From the NCBI RefSeq assembly GCF_005860805.1, contig NZ_VCEJ01000002.1:124001-188000 (forward strand): a DNA stretch of 64,000 bases, read 5' to 3'. This document shows positions 44,310-54,624 of this stretch, piece by piece. The notes below the pieces were generated by a model. That model was not told the origin of the DNA. It searched no databases and saw only the letters and a program-made list of their open reading frames with translations. Within the stretch, counting starts at the first letter, position 1. The number at the start of each line of letters is the position of its first letter. The stretch comes from Dyadobacter luticola. GTDB lineage: Bacteria > Bacteroidota > Bacteroidia > Cytophagales > Spirosomataceae. The position numbers and the translations under genes were made by a program.

Positions 44310-47300
44310 ATGCATTATATTTCGAACTAATTCTAACTCAACGTAGACCTACTCTGGCTCCGCATCTCCGAATCGAATATTGTTGGCAAAGATCCCTGGC
44401 TACACTTTTCAGGTTTGCTGCCTTCCTTCTCCCGGCGCTAGCCTCAGCGCAGGGGCCTGTTTTCGAACAATTCACGACCAATCAGGGACTTTCGCAAAAC
44501 CATATCAGCTCCATTTTGATGGACAAAAAGGGCTTTATGTGGTTTGGGAGTGAAGATGGCCTCAACCGGTTTGACGGCTACACATTCCAGCATTACAAAC
44601 ACGAAAAAGCCGACCGGCACAGCATCGACGACAGCTATATCCTCGATATCCTCGAATCAAAAGATGGCGAGCTTTGGATTGCTACATCCAGCGGGTTAAA
44701 CAAATTCAACCGCGACCTCGACCGCTTCGAGCATTATTTTGACAATGTTCCCAAACACAGCGTTAATGATATTTTCCAGGATAGTAAGGGCAGGATCTGG
44801 CTGGGTACCAGTCAGGGATTGATGCTTTTCGATCCTCAGAAAAAGCTGCTGCGGAAATATTTGCGGGTGGACGAACACCGGCAATTTAAGACGCCAGCCA
44901 ACATTTCGACGGTGGCCGAGGATGCGAATGGTTCGCTGTGGGTGGGCACGGAAACCGGTCTGTACAACTTTGACCCGCAAACCAACAAGTACAAGGGTTA
45001 TTTCAAAAACAATGAAGAAAACGGGCTGAAATCGAACTGGATCAAGGCCTTGTACAAAGATAAAAAGGGCAATATCTGGATCGGGACTTATGGGGGAGGG
45101 CTTTCGATGCACATTAAAGGCACCGACTCTTTCCGGACATTTATGCACGACTCGGAGAATCCGGCCAGCATTTCGCACAATGACATCCTGACGATTACGG
45201 AAAACCGCGACGGCCGGCTTTGGATCGGGACGGAGAATGGCGGTATCAGCATTTACAATCAGTCGACGGATCAGTTCAGTACCATCAGGCATATCGAGGA
45301 CAACACCAACTCGATCGGCGACAACTCGATTTACAGCATTTATCGTGACAAAACGGATAATCTTTGGATCGGGACCTATGCCGGCGGGGTAAACCTGATG
45401 CCGCGTTTTGGAAAGAAATTCACCACGTACAGGAAGGTTGACCAGGCTGACAATTCGCTGAATAATAACCTGATACTATCTATATGCGGCGATGCGGACA
45501 ACAACAGGGTTTGGATCGGTACTGATGGCGGCGGGATCAATGTGTTTGACCGGAAAACAAAAAAGTTCTCAGCCATACGGCACGACAAGGCCAATGTGAA
45601 TTCGCCCAGCAGCGATTACATTCTTTCGGTGATCAAAATTTCGGATACGGTTTTGGGACTGGCGTACCACGTTGGCGGGTTCGACATTTACGATACGCAA
45701 ACGGGTAAGTTCACGCATTTCATGCCGAAGGAGGAGGATACCAACAGTTTGGCGGTTTCGGACGTCAACAACATGTTCCGCGACCGTGACGGCGGGATTT
45801 GGCTGGGCTTGTGGAAAGGCGGGCTGGATTTCTATAATCCTGTCTCAAACAAGTTTACGCATTACCGGAACGATCCGCAGAATCCCACGAGCATCAGCGG
45901 TGACATTGTCACCAAGATTTTCCAGGATAAAGCGGGCAGGATTTGGGTAGGAACATTCGACGGGCTAAATCTGCTCGCGGGCGACCGTAAGCATTTCAAA
46001 AGATATCAAAACCAGGAAACGGACAAAAGTTCTATTTCCAGCGATAAGATTCAGACCATTCAGGAAGCCGATGATGGCAATTTGTGGATCGGGACATTGG
46101 GCGGCGGTCTCAATTATTTTGATACAAAAAAACAGACATTCACTGCTTTTACGGAAAAGGACGGGCTGCCCAGCAATGTTATCCATAGCATTGTAAAAGA
46201 CAAAAAGAACCGTTTATGGCTCAGTACAAATAACGGAATCTCGGAATTCGACCCTGAAAAAGGTGTATTCCGTAACTTCGGGGTGGCCGACGGCTTGCAG
46301 GGCAGTGAGTTCAAGAGCAACTCTTTTTACCAGGCGCCCGACGGCGAGATCTTTTTTGGCGGAGTGAAAGGTTTCAGCACATTCTATCCCGAAAAACTGG
46401 TTTATAATTCCATCGTCCCTCCAGTGTACCTGACTAATTTTCAGGTATTTAATAAACCGGTTTCAATCGGGGAGGAGTCACCTTTGAAGAGGCACATCAA
46501 TGCTGCGAAGGAAATTAACCTGAGTTATAACCAGTCAGTAATCTCTTTCGAATTTGCGGCACTGAATTACGTGATGCCGGAAAAAAACCAGTATGCCTAC
46601 CAGCTGAAAGGTTTTGACAAAGACTGGATTTACAGCGGCACGACGCGCCGGGCTACTTATACGAACCTAGACCCGGGCACTTACACTTTTCAGGTAAAAG
46701 CTGCTAACAATGATGGGTTGTGGAATGATGAGGGCATGAGCATTTTGGTGCACATTTCGCCACCTTTCTGGCAGTCTTTTTGGTTCCGGGTATTTGGGAT
46801 TTTGCTTGTTCTCGGACTGATTTATACCGTCTACCGGATCAGGATTAATGTGGTGGAAAGCCAGCAGCGGCTTTTGGAAATCCAGGTGCAGGAGCGCACA
46901 GGCGAAGTAATCACCCAAAAACAGGAGCTTTCGGCCCAGTCGCAGCGGCTGCTGGAACTGAACCACCAGTTGCAGGTACAAAATGAGCAGGAGCAGCTCG
47001 CCCGAAAAGAGGCCGAGAAGGCAAACCTGGCCAAAAGCGTGTTCCTGGCTACGATGAGCCACGAAATCCGTACGCCGATGAACGGTGTAATCGGTATGGC
47101 GATGCTGCTTTCACAAACGAAAATGACGCCGGAGCAAGCGGAATATACCGATACGATCATTAACAGTGGCGACAGCCTGCTTACCGTTATCAACGACATT
47201 CTCGATTTTTCCAAGATCGAATCGGGGAATATGGAGCTGGAAATGATCAGCTTCGATCTGCGTGATTGTATTGAAGGTGTGCTCGATCTGTTTTCTTCCA

Positions 47301-48577
47301 AGGCCGCGACGATCGGTTTGGACCTGGTGTATGAGATCGATCCGCAAGTGCCGAGCCAGATCATCGGTGATAGCCAGCGGCTCAGGCAGATTTTGATCAA
47401 TTTGGTGGGTAATGCTGTGAAATTCACGCAGCAAGGCGAGATCGTGATCCGGGTACAGCTGCTGCGATTGATCGACGACCAGGAAGTGGAGCTGCGGTTT
47501 TCGATCCAGGATACCGGCATCGGAATCCCGGCCAACAAGCTGGACAAGCTTTTCGTCGCATTTTCGCAGGTCGATTCTTCACATACCCGGAAATACGGTG
47601 GCACCGGGCTGGGGCTGATTATTAGTCAAAGATTGGTGAAACTCATGGGCGGAGATATCGGCGTGGAAAGTGCCGTGAACCAGGGTACTTGCTTTGATTT
47701 TACTATTGTTGCGGGACTGGGCAATCTGCCTACCAGGCAATATGTCGTGTTCAATTCTACCGGAAATGAAGGGAAATCCATTTTGCTGGTGGACGACAAC
47801 CATACGAACCTGCGCATTCTTCAGGCGCAAATGGAGCAGTGGAAGCTGAGCCCCACGCTGGCTTCGTCGGCAGATCAGGCTTTGCAGATATTGGACAAAG
47901 ATTCAACTTTCGATCTGATCATTACCGATCAGCAAATGCCGGTGATGGACGGGATCGACCTTTCGCTGCGCATCCGCCAGAAATATCCGACTATCCCCAT
48001 CTTTTTGCTCAGCTCGGTGGGCGACGATCAGGGGCGGAGCAATAAGGATCTTTTTGCTGCTATCCTGACAAAGCCTGTCAGGTATAATCACCTCGGGAAG
48101 CTGATCCAGATGCAGCTGAAACTGCAGCGCGAAACCGCGATGCCTGTGCCCGAGCCGGTCACTGCAAAACTTTCGGACACATTTGCCGCCACAAATCCGC
48201 TGTCAATCCTGATCGCGGAAGACAACCCCGTGAATGAAAAGCTTTTTGTGAGCATTTTGCGGAAACTGGGTTATGATCCGGTGGTAACTCACAATGGTCA
48301 GGAAGCATTGGACGAAGCGATCGGCAAATATTACGAAGTTATATTTATGGACGTGCAGATGCCGGAAATGGACGGTCTGGAAGCGACCAGCCGGATACGT
48401 CTCGAAGATATCGAGCAGCCCTACATCATTGCCATGACGGCTAATGCAATGCAGGAAGACCGCGAAATTTGCCTGAAAGCGGGTATGGACGATTATTTAT
48501 CCAAGCCGATCAGGGTGGATGCGATCAAAGCGGCGCTGGAAAAAGCGTACGGTATCAGAAATGGCAAGGAGGTTTAA
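44165..48577 (+). CDS. Hybrid two-component kinase: reg_prop propellers, Y_Y_Y, HisKA/HATPase, two receivers
   Basis: 1470 codons from the only upstream in-frame ATG (44165); the true start is probably later, around CTG 44396 or ATT 44330, because the signal peptide [18 protein letters not shown] begins near residue 78. Periplasmic part: 14-bladed reg_prop propeller (repeats like [13 protein letters not shown]) then a Y_Y_Y domain at about 800-860 and a TM helix near 870-890. Cytoplasmic: coiled coil, HisKA with [16 protein letters not shown] (His966), HATPase, receiver 1 (Asp1255) and receiver 2 (Asp1396). No AraC output domain, so it is not a classical HTCS. Output probably to a separate protein. 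Residue numbers follow the 44165 start. Confidence 0.85.
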   Translation: MAERRQLVWQAADQIFDKTGKRNTGSRFDSGLPVFVNLSRGKAGGICVNALYFELILTQRRPTLAPHLRIEYCWQRSLATLFRFAAFLLPALASAQGPVFEQFTTNQGLSQNHISSILMDKKGFMWFGSEDGLNRFDGYTFQHYKHEKADRHSIDDSYILDILESKDGELWIATSSGLNKFNRDLDRFEHYFDNVPKHSVNDIFQDSKGRIWLGTSQGLMLFDPQKKLLRKYLRVDEHRQFKTPANISTVAEDANGSLWVGTETGLYNFDPQTNKYKGYFKNNEENGLKSNWIKALYKDKKGNIWIGTYGGGLSMHIKGTDSFRTFMHDSENPASISHNDILTITENRDGRLWIGTENGGISIYNQSTDQFSTIRHIEDNTNSIGDNSIYSIYRDKTDNLWIGTYAGGVNLMPRFGKKFTTYRKVDQADNSLNNNLILSICGDADNNRVWIGTDGGGINVFDRKTKKFSAIRHDKANVNSPSSDYILSVIKISDTVLGLAYHVGGFDIYDTQTGKFTHFMPKEEDTNSLAVSDVNNMFRDRDGGIWLGLWKGGLDFYNPVSNKFTHYRNDPQNPTSISGDIVTKIFQDKAGRIWVGTFDGLNLLAGDRKHFKRYQNQETDKSSISSDKIQTIQEADDGNLWIGTLGGGLNYFDTKKQTFTAFTEKDGLPSNVIHSIVKDKKNRLWLSTNNGISEFDPEKGVFRNFGVADGLQGSEFKSNSFYQAPDGEIFFGGVKGFSTFYPEKLVYNSIVPPVYLTNFQVFNKPVSIGEESPLKRHINAAKEINLSYNQSVISFEFAALNYVMPEKNQYAYQLKGFDKDWIYSGTTRRATYTNLDPGTYTFQVKAANNDGLWNDEGMSILVHISPPFWQSFWFRVFGILLVLGLIYTVYRIRINVVESQQRLLEIQVQERTGEVITQKQELSAQSQRLLELNHQLQVQNEQEQLARKEAEKANLAKSVFLATMSHEIRTPMNGVIGMAMLLSQTKMTPEQAEYTDTIINSGDSLLTVINDILDFSKIESGNMELEMISFDLRDCIEGVLDLFSSKAATIGLDLVYEIDPQVPSQIIGDSQRLRQILINLVGNAVKFTQQGEIVIRVQLLRLIDDQEVELRFSIQDTGIGIPANKLDKLFVAFSQVDSSHTRKYGGTGLGLIISQRLVKLMGGDIGVESAVNQGTCFDFTIVAGLGNLPTRQYVVFNSTGNEGKSILLVDDNHTNLRILQAQMEQWKLSPTLASSADQALQILDKDSTFDLIITDQQMPVMDGIDLSLRIRQKYPTIPIFLLSSVGDDQGRSNKDLFAAILTKPVRYNHLGKLIQMQLKLQRETAMPVPEPVTAKLSDTFAATNPLSILIAEDNPVNEKLFVSILRKLGYDPVVTHNGQEALDEAIGKYYEVIFMDVQMPEMDGLEATSRIRLEDIEQPYIIAMTANAMQEDREICLKAGMDDYLSKPIRVDAIKAALEKAYGIRNGKEV

Positions 48578-48909
48578 GAAGCCTGAAACAATGGTCCGCC
48601 GATCAGCGCATACTTACTTTCCCAGCTCGATTTCAGTTTTCTAAGTTCTTCCTGCTGCATGCTGATCAGTTTCGCCTGGTCCAGTTCAAAAGCCTGGTTG
48701 AGTTCCCGCAGCTTCGAGATGTAGGTGAATTTCAGGAAAGCTTTTTTGACTAGCCCCAACAACATTCCGGACGACTGGATTCTTCTTTTTTGCTGCAATT
48801 TCAAAGCCCTGCGCTGCTCGGTGACCTTCGCAGACAGGCTGCTCACTTGCTGGGTATGTACCCACAGTAGCCGGATGTACTCCTGCCGGTAGAGATGGAT
48901 ATTGCTCAT
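48574..48909 (-). CDS. Small coiled-coil protein of unknown function
   Basis: 111 residues, no signal peptide. It is rich in Gln, Lys, Arg and Leu with a heptad-like pattern ([40 protein letters not shown]), so coiled coil is likely. I know no family for it. Its stop codon overlaps that of the convergent hybrid kinase by four bases. It runs in the same direction as the Kai cluster and lies about 160 bases after the kinase that ends it, which may be chance. Confidence 0.5.
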   Translation of the reverse strand: MSNIHLYRQEYIRLLWVHTQQVSSLSAKVTEQRRALKLQQKRRIQSSGMLLGLVKKAFLKFTYISKLRELNQAFELDQAKLISMQQEELRKLKSSWESKYALIGGPLFQAS

Positions 48910-49065
48910 AGGTTTAACGTAGAGTTAGGCAATTTTTAAGGATATGAAATTCCTCATTTTTTGTCACTCATGTAAACATCCGCTTAATAGATTTTTGAGA
49001 AGTTATTTAGCGGCTTTTCGATGATTTTTTGCAAAATAAAATTTGGAAAAAACCAAGAATACGAC

Positions 49066-50340
49066 CTACTCCACGGGCCGCCCGCGATGAAGCGGTAGCC
49101 GGATGGTAAACCTGGCGCCCTGGCCTTCGCGGCTTTCGGCAGATATGCTGCCGTTATGTTTGTCAAGAATTTTCTTGGTGATGGCCAGTCCTATTCCCGA
49201 ACCTTCGTATTTGTCTTTGGCATTGAGCCGCTCGAAAAGCGAGAAAATCCGCTCCTGGTACGCCGCATCGAAACCGATACCATTGTCGTCGACCGTGATG
49301 ACGCACATGGCGCCTGGCATGTCGGGTGTCGGCTTGCAGTCTATTTCAATGATCGGGGGCAGACCTACCTTTCCAAATTTAATGGAGTTGCTGATCAGGT
49401 TTTGAAAAACCTGCTTGATTTGTGCGCGGTTACCTTCAATTTTAGGCATCTCGCCGAGCACCACTTGCACGTTCTTTTCTTTGAGCAGGATTTCGTAATC
49501 GTCCAGCACTTCTTCCACTACTTCCCGCAGACTGACCGTATCGAAATGATCGTCGTCGGTAGAAAGCCGGGAATAGTTGAGAATGTCCGAAATCATCGTC
49601 CGCATCCTCAGGGAGGCCGAAATGATCTTGTCGAGATGCTCGCGGCTTTCGGTTGGCAGCTCTTCCCGGTGCTTGTTTTTGAGCATGGTCGAAAAGATCA
49701 GGATCTTACGCAGCGGCTCCTGCAAATCGTGCGAGGCCACGGAAGCAAACTGCTGCAAATCGTAGTTACTGGCTTCAAGCTCAGCATTGATCCGCGCGAG
49801 CTGGCGGTTATTTTCTTTCAACAGGTACTGCACATTCTTCTGGAAAGTCATATCCGTCACGATCACGCTCAGTGCCTGACCTTCATCCAGCAGAAGTGTT
49901 GTAACCGAAAGCTGGCAGGGCACCGTGCCGTCCGCCCGCTTGATCGTCAGTTCCATTTTCGTATCTTCCTTCCAGCCAATGCTGAAAAGCTGCTTATAAT
50001 GTTCCTTGACGTTTTCGGCAATAAAAAGTTCGAAAGGATGCCCCACCACCTTGGAAAGAGGCAGATCCACCATCGAAGCAAATTTGGAATTGGCATAAAG
50101 GACAATACCGTCTTCGTTGAGCGTGACGGCGCCTTCATTCATTTTTTCAATAAAAACGCGGTACGTCTGGTCAGCGGTTTTGAGGGTATATAACTGCAAC
50201 CCCGAGCCGGCGTCGTTCACTACCAGCGCGTCCACTTGTCCGTTGCGGATCGCGTTGATTGTTTCGGTCGCTTCTTCGAGCCGCATGGTCAGTTCTTCAT
50301 TTTCCCTGACGAGTTCCTCAAATGTCTTTGATCCGTTCAT
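49066..50340 (-). CDS. PAS-domain histidine kinase, last gene of the Kai cluster
   Basis: 424 residues, no membrane segment, so cytoplasmic. An N-terminal coiled coil (ELVRENEELTMRLEEATETI) leads to a PAS domain at about 60-165 (MNEGAVTLNEDGIVLYANSK). HisKA has FASVASHDLQEPLRKI with phospho-His204; HATPase shows QVFQNLISNSIKFG, TVDDNGIGFD and EGSGIGLAITKKI. The start codon lies one base after the stop of the second kaiB, so translation is coupled. In other Kai-linked systems kinases of this type read out KaiC state; the single receiver at 52811 is its likely phosphoacceptor. Confidence 0.88.
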   Translation of the reverse strand: MNGSKTFEELVRENEELTMRLEEATETINAIRNGQVDALVVNDAGSGLQLYTLKTADQTYRVFIEKMNEGAVTLNEDGIVLYANSKFASMVDLPLSKVVGHPFELFIAENVKEHYKQLFSIGWKEDTKMELTIKRADGTVPCQLSVTTLLLDEGQALSVIVTDMTFQKNVQYLLKENNRQLARINAELEASNYDLQQFASVASHDLQEPLRKILIFSTMLKNKHREELPTESREHLDKIISASLRMRTMISDILNYSRLSTDDDHFDTVSLREVVEEVLDDYEILLKEKNVQVVLGEMPKIEGNRAQIKQVFQNLISNSIKFGKVGLPPIIEIDCKPTPDMPGAMCVITVDDNGIGFDAAYQERIFSLFERLNAKDKYEGSGIGLAITKKILDKHNGSISAESREGQGARFTIRLPLHRGRPVE

Positions 50341-50341
50341 A

Positions 50342-50671
50342 TTAAATTTCAGGGATGCCCAGTCCTTTCAGGACTTTCGCGGTGTCCGACATATCCCCGA
50401 TCAGCCGTCTTTCAGGATACGGGGTCAGTTTTTTCAAAAGCGGGAGGGCAATAAGCTCTTCTTTTTCTGCAATGGATCTTTCCTGGTGAACATCAATGAT
50501 TTCGAGCGTATACCTGTCTTTGATATAAGTTTCACAAATCTCTTTCAGGTTGTTGACCGCCCTGATCGAATTGGTGGATGCGCCCGTGATAAATAGCCTC
50601 AGCGTATAATGCTGCGGTGCCTGCTGGCCGTCATTCCATTCTTGTTCACCTTCTAGATCCCATTTAGTCAT
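50342..50671 (-). CDS. kaiB: KaiB-family protein, second copy
   Basis: 109 residues. KaiB fold by sequence: [20 protein letters not shown], the conserved [20 protein letters not shown] with the cis-Pro region PLLKKLTP and [19 protein letters not shown]. It has an extra N-terminal segment of about 20 residues ([17 protein letters not shown]) compared with KaiB of cyanobacteria. The fold-switch Gly of VLKGLG is kept. Its start overlaps the stop of the first kaiB by four bases, and the kinase gene follows by one base. KaiB binds the KaiC CI ring and resets it; the role of the second copy is not known. Confidence 0.9.
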   Translation of the reverse strand: MTKWDLEGEQEWNDGQQAPQHYTLRLFITGASTNSIRAVNNLKEICETYIKDRYTLEIIDVHQERSIAEKEELIALPLLKKLTPYPERRLIGDMSDTAKVLKGLGIPEI

Positions 50672-50964
50672 AATTTGCCAGCCGGCCGGATGTTTAGCCC
50701 TACCAATACTTTCTCCTCATTAGACAAATCTCCGATGATCTTGCGGATCGGCTCCGGTACTTTTTTCACCAGGGTCGGGATAGCCAGGATCTGGTCTCCC
50801 TCTGCCAGCTGCGGCTGCACAAGCAAGTCTATCACCTCAATCACGTATTTGTCTTTCAAATGCTCCTCGCAATACCTTTGTAAATTGGTCAGGGCCGCGA
50901 CCGAGCGCTGCGTTTTACCAGCAACATAGAGTCTTAGCTCCCAAATTTCGTCCTGTTCTTCCAT
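50668..50964 (-). CDS. kaiB: KaiB-family circadian-clock protein, first copy
   Basis: 98 residues, very close to the length of cyanobacterial KaiB. Segments [60 protein letters not shown] and EEKVLVGLN follow cyanobacterial KaiB almost residue by residue, including the Gly of the fold-switching region (VLVGLN; Asp of the usual GLD is Asn here). It lies 18 bases after kaiC. Family function: the fold-switched monomer binds the ADP-bound CI ring of KaiC. Of the two copies this is the more conventional. Confidence 0.93.
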   Translation of the reverse strand: MEEQDEIWELRLYVAGKTQRSVAALTNLQRYCEEHLKDKYVIEVIDLLVQPQLAEGDQILAIPTLVKKVPEPIRKIIGDLSNEEKVLVGLNIRPAGKL

Positions 50965-50982
50965 ACTATTTGTGAAGGGTGA

Positions 50983-52692
50983 TTATTGCAAATCGTCCCG
51001 TTTCCGGGTAAGTTCTTTGCGGTTTTCTTCCATAATGCTCTTTTTGAGCTCGTCCTCGACGTAGGTCTTGTTCAATTCCTCCTGGATGGATTCGAACTCA
51101 TCCTGCAGGCTGGCAATTCTCGCTTCGAGCACGCTTCTTTTTCGCTCTATTTCCCGGTCTTTCCGCGTTACGGCGTGGTCACGCAAGGCTACTGATGTTT
51201 TTTCCATGAGCTGTTGCGTTATCCTGGCCGAGCCGGTCAGTACACCCTCCGGTCCGAGGAACACTTCTACCAGTTTAAGTCCGTCATCGGCGATGACAAA
51301 CTCCCGCACCTGGTTGGAATGTTTCATCCCACGCGATTTCATCACATACAATCCCCGGTTCCGTTCACCATTCGATTCAATATCTCTTACCAAAATCCAG
51401 GCATCCACCAGCGAAGAAACGCCCTCGTCCATCTGTTCCGCCTTGTTATCATTCAGCGCCAGCGCCGTAAACATGACGGTAATTTGTCTGGATTGTAAAA
51501 AATCGATCAGCCTGGTCAGCAGGCTTTTGACCTCACTGGTACTACCCACCGTAACCAGGTTACTAATCGGGTCCAGCACGACTACCTCAGGTTTGAATTT
51601 ATCAACCAGCTTGGTGATCGAAAGTAAATGCATTTCCAAACCGCTTAATGTTGGTCTGGTCGCATTGAACAAGAGCAAACCATTGTCGATATGTTCCTGC
51701 AGGTCCACATTGATGGACTTCATATTCCGGATGATCTGCATCGGGGATTCCTCGAAGGCGAAATAAATGCTCTTCTTGCCGTTTTTGCAGGATTCGTTTA
51801 CAAAGCTGCCTGCAATGCTGGTTTTCCCAGTGCCGGCAGTACCCGATACCAGAATGCTGCTCGCATGAAAAAATCCTTCGCCACCCAGCATTTTGTCCAG
51901 CCCCGGAATACCGGATGAAACCCTTTCCGAAGAAACTTCGTGATTGAGCAGCAGCGAAGTGACCGGCAGCACGGAAATGCCCTCCTGGTCGATCAGGAAA
52001 GGATATTCGTTGGTACCATGGACCGAGCCGCGGTATTTGATTACCCGAAGTATTCTTGTCGATATTTTATTTTCTACCCGGTGGTCTAGCAGGATCACGC
52101 AGTCGGAAACATATTCTTCCAATCCTTGGCGCGTGAGGGATGCGTCGCCTTTCTCACCGGTGATGATCGTTGTCACCTTTTTTTCTTTCAGCCATTCAAA
52201 AAGCCGTCGGATTTCCGCGCGCAAGATCGCCTGATTGGTAAGGCCTGAAAACAAACTTTCGATTGTGTCAAGAACTACACGTTTTGCGCCGATACTGTCG
52301 ATTGCGTACCCCAGCCTGATGAAAAGTCCGTCGAGGTTGTACTCACCAGTCTCTTCGATTTCACTACGCTCCACATGCACGTGATCCAGTTTGATGAGCT
52401 TTTCTTCCTGCAATTTTTTCAGGTCAAAACCCAGCGAGGCAACATTGACTGTCAGCTCATCGGTTTTTTCTTCAAATGCAACAAAAACACCCGGCTCATT
52501 ATACGTTTTAGCGCCATGCACCAAAAACTCCATCGAAAAAAGTGTTTTGCCCGATCCCGCCGCGCCACAGATCAGCGTAGGGCGTCCGGCGGGCAAACCG
52601 CCATTTGTCACCTGGTCCAGGCCTCTGATGCCTGTCGGTGATTTGGGTAATAAAGTGAGTGTCGGTTTCGATTCAGAGGGGCCAGTATTCAT
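50983..52692 (-). CDS. kaiC: KaiC-family double RecA ATPase/autokinase
   Basis: 569 residues, about 50 longer than cyanobacterial KaiC. CI lobe: Walker A GAAGSGKT (43-50), catalytic pair Glu74-Glu75 (VAFEEKT). CII lobe: Walker A GTAGTGKT (284-291), Glu314-Glu315 (FAFEESP), Walker B-type VVVLDPISNLV. The position of the Ser431-Thr432 phosphosites of S. elongatus is occupied by Ser426-Ser427 (DEGVSSLVDAW), so autophosphorylation is possible; the Thr426 equivalent is Met421. The C-terminal ~65 residues (from about 505) are a charged coiled coil instead of the short KaiA-binding A-loop tail. First of four tightly packed genes. No kaiA is visible. Confidence 0.95.
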   Translation of the reverse strand: MNTGPSESKPTLTLLPKSPTGIRGLDQVTNGGLPAGRPTLICGAAGSGKTLFSMEFLVHGAKTYNEPGVFVAFEEKTDELTVNVASLGFDLKKLQEEKLIKLDHVHVERSEIEETGEYNLDGLFIRLGYAIDSIGAKRVVLDTIESLFSGLTNQAILRAEIRRLFEWLKEKKVTTIITGEKGDASLTRQGLEEYVSDCVILLDHRVENKISTRILRVIKYRGSVHGTNEYPFLIDQEGISVLPVTSLLLNHEVSSERVSSGIPGLDKMLGGEGFFHASSILVSGTAGTGKTSIAGSFVNESCKNGKKSIYFAFEESPMQIIRNMKSINVDLQEHIDNGLLLFNATRPTLSGLEMHLLSITKLVDKFKPEVVVLDPISNLVTVGSTSEVKSLLTRLIDFLQSRQITVMFTALALNDNKAEQMDEGVSSLVDAWILVRDIESNGERNRGLYVMKSRGMKHSNQVREFVIADDGLKLVEVFLGPEGVLTGSARITQQLMEKTSVALRDHAVTRKDREIERKRSVLEARIASLQDEFESIQEELNKTYVEDELKKSIMEENRKELTRKRDDLQ

Positions 52693-52810
52693 GTGAGTGT
52701 TGTAGTGACGTTTTTATTAAAATTCCTTTTAAGGCTTGCCTGGGCAGTACAAATATCATGCCCTTTTATCTGTTGTAACCACAAGCCGCCCCGCAGTTTA
52801 TTATTGAAAA

Positions 52811-53203
52811 TCAACTCAGAAAACGTTTGTAGAGTGACATAATCAGGTCTGTAAACTCATCGAATGTGTTGGGTTTCGGCATAAAGCTCGTTACGCCGTT
52901 CTGGTAAGCTTTTTCGGCCAGCGACTGGTGCGGCGAGGTAGAGATCATCACCACCGGCACGTCCGCCGAAGAGGGTATTGCCTTGATCTGAGAAATCGCT
53001 TCCAGCCCGTTCATTTTCGGCATATTCATGTCGACCAGAATGAGGGAAATCGGCACGAGATTGTTTTTGAGAAATGTAATCAGTTCAAGACCATTCTCAA
53101 CTTCAATAACTTTTACAGATACGCCGGAAGATGCGATGGCTTGCTGAACAAAAAAGCGGTCGTCGGCGTCGTCATCTGCTAAAAGTATAATCTTATCATT
53201 CAT
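52811..53203 (-). CDS. Single-domain response regulator
   Basis: 130 residues, receiver only. Acidic pocket Asp-Asp-Asp (LADDDADDRFF), phosphoacceptor Asp58 (ILVDMNMPKMNG), Thr/Ser and Lys positions (VVMISTSPHQ, SFMPKPNTF). No output domain, so it works by protein contact as in CheY or Spo0F. It lies 118 bases upstream of kaiC on the same strand; that gap has a TATTTG-like promoter motif at most. It is a likely partner of the PAS kinase at 49066. Confidence 0.9.
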   Translation of the reverse strand: MNDKIILLADDDADDRFFVQQAIASSGVSVKVIEVENGLELITFLKNNLVPISLILVDMNMPKMNGLEAISQIKAIPSSADVPVVMISTSPHQSLAEKAYQNGVTSFMPKPNTFDEFTDLIMSLYKRFLS

Positions 53204-53378
53204 TGAGGCACTGTTGAGGAATTGGTTTTACAAAAGTCCGCAAAACTGAAATACTATCAAAACGTCGGTGCTTTCAGGCTGCATTGCCCATAAGATTTTA
53301 GCGCAGTTCTTGGGTGAAGAGGGAAACGAGTGGTACATTTCGATCCAGGAAAAATGCATCTAAACCATTCACGATACA

Positions 53379-54527
53379 ATGAAAATCAGAAGTTACGAAC
53401 TGTTCCAGGTACCTCCACGGTGGTTGTTTTTAAAAATAGAAACCGATGAGGGAATTATCGGCTGGGGCGAGCCCGTGATCGAGGGGAAGGCTGCTACGGT
53501 AAAAGCCGCTGTGATAGAGCTGATGGACACGCTGATCGGCAAAGACCCGATGGACATTGAAGGCCACTGGAATACCATGTACCGGGGTGGCTTTTACCGC
53601 GGCGGGCCCATCCTGATGAGCGCCATCGCAGGGATTGACCAGGCGCTCTGGGACATAAAAGGGAAATTTTACAATGCGCCCATTTACCAGCTCCTGGGCG
53701 GAAAATGCCGGGACAAAATAAAGGTTTACTCATGGATCGGCGGCGACCGTCCGGCCGAGGTGGCAAGTGCAGCCAAAGCTTCATTTGAAAGCGGTTTTAA
53801 GGCGATCAAAATGAATGCGACCGATGAAATGCAGTACATCGATTCTTATGAAAAAATAGATCTGGTGCTCGCCAGGGTAGGGTCGATCCGCGACGCGGTG
53901 GGTTACGGGCTGGACATTGGTGTGGATTTTCACGGCAGATTGCACAAACCGATGGCCAAAGTGTTGGCGAAAGAATTGGAACAATTCCGCCCAATGTTCA
54001 TCGAAGAACCCGTATTACCCGAAAACAACGAGGCCCTGCGCGAAATTGCCAACCATACCTGCATCCCCATCGCCACCGGCGAAAGAATGTTCAGCCGCTG
54101 GCATTTCAAAGAGCTGCTTTCGCAAGGCTACGCCGACATTATCCAGCCCGATCTATCCCACGCCGGCGGCATTACCGAATGTAAAAAGATCATTTCCATG
54201 GCCGAAGCCTACGACGTAGCCGCCGCCCCGCATTGTCCGCTAGGCCCGATCGCCCTCGCAGCTTGTCTGCAAGTAGACGCCACCTGCCACAACGCCTTCA
54301 TCCAGGAGCAAAGCCTCGGAATACATTACAACCAGGGCAATGACCTGATGGATTATCTGTCGGATAAGTCCGTTTTTAGTTACGGAACCGGCTTTGTGGA
54401 CATTCCATCCGGGCCCGGATTAGGCATCGAGGTTGACGAGGCGCAGGTGAGGAGGATGGCAGAAGTAGGGCATAACTGGAAGAATCCGCTATGGAGGCAT
54501 GAAGATGGGAGCGCGGCTGAGTGGTAG
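53379..54527 (+). CDS. dgoD: D-galactonate dehydratase
   Basis: 382 residues, the size of E. coli DgoD, enolase superfamily (mandelate racemase subgroup). Catalytic and metal ligands are in place: [14 protein letters not shown] (Asp183-type metal ligand and His acid), [10 protein letters not shown] (Glu), [16 protein letters not shown] (Glu), [17 protein letters not shown] (base His) and [12 protein letters not shown] (Glu). It converts D-galactonate to 2-keto-3-deoxygalactonate. No kinase, aldolase or galactonate transporter gene is adjacent. Divergent from the Kai cluster, with 175 bases between. Confidence 0.95.
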   Translation: MKIRSYELFQVPPRWLFLKIETDEGIIGWGEPVIEGKAATVKAAVIELMDTLIGKDPMDIEGHWNTMYRGGFYRGGPILMSAIAGIDQALWDIKGKFYNAPIYQLLGGKCRDKIKVYSWIGGDRPAEVASAAKASFESGFKAIKMNATDEMQYIDSYEKIDLVLARVGSIRDAVGYGLDIGVDFHGRLHKPMAKVLAKELEQFRPMFIEEPVLPENNEALREIANHTCIPIATGERMFSRWHFKELLSQGYADIIQPDLSHAGGITECKKIISMAEAYDVAAAPHCPLGPIALAACLQVDATCHNAFIQEQSLGIHYNQGNDLMDYLSDKSVFSYGTGFVDIPSGPGLGIEVDEAQVRRMAEVGHNWKNPLWRHEDGSAAEW

Positions 54528-54624
54528 GTAGCGGTTTGCTTGCTTATGGGTAGTTATGTAAATTAGCTACCCATTTTACTAACGTTCCATTGGATGAAAT
54601 TTGCAAACATTAAAACTCAAGCCA

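Noticed and set aside
44165..48577. Hybrid kinase as a PUL-type HTCS regulator
   Set aside because: The C-terminus is a second receiver and no AraC-type DNA-binding domain follows, so the classical HTCS label does not fit.
49156..50193. 345-codon plus-strand frame opposite the PAS kinase
   Set aside because: Shadow of the kinase gene; no domain and low-complexity His/Phe-rich translation.
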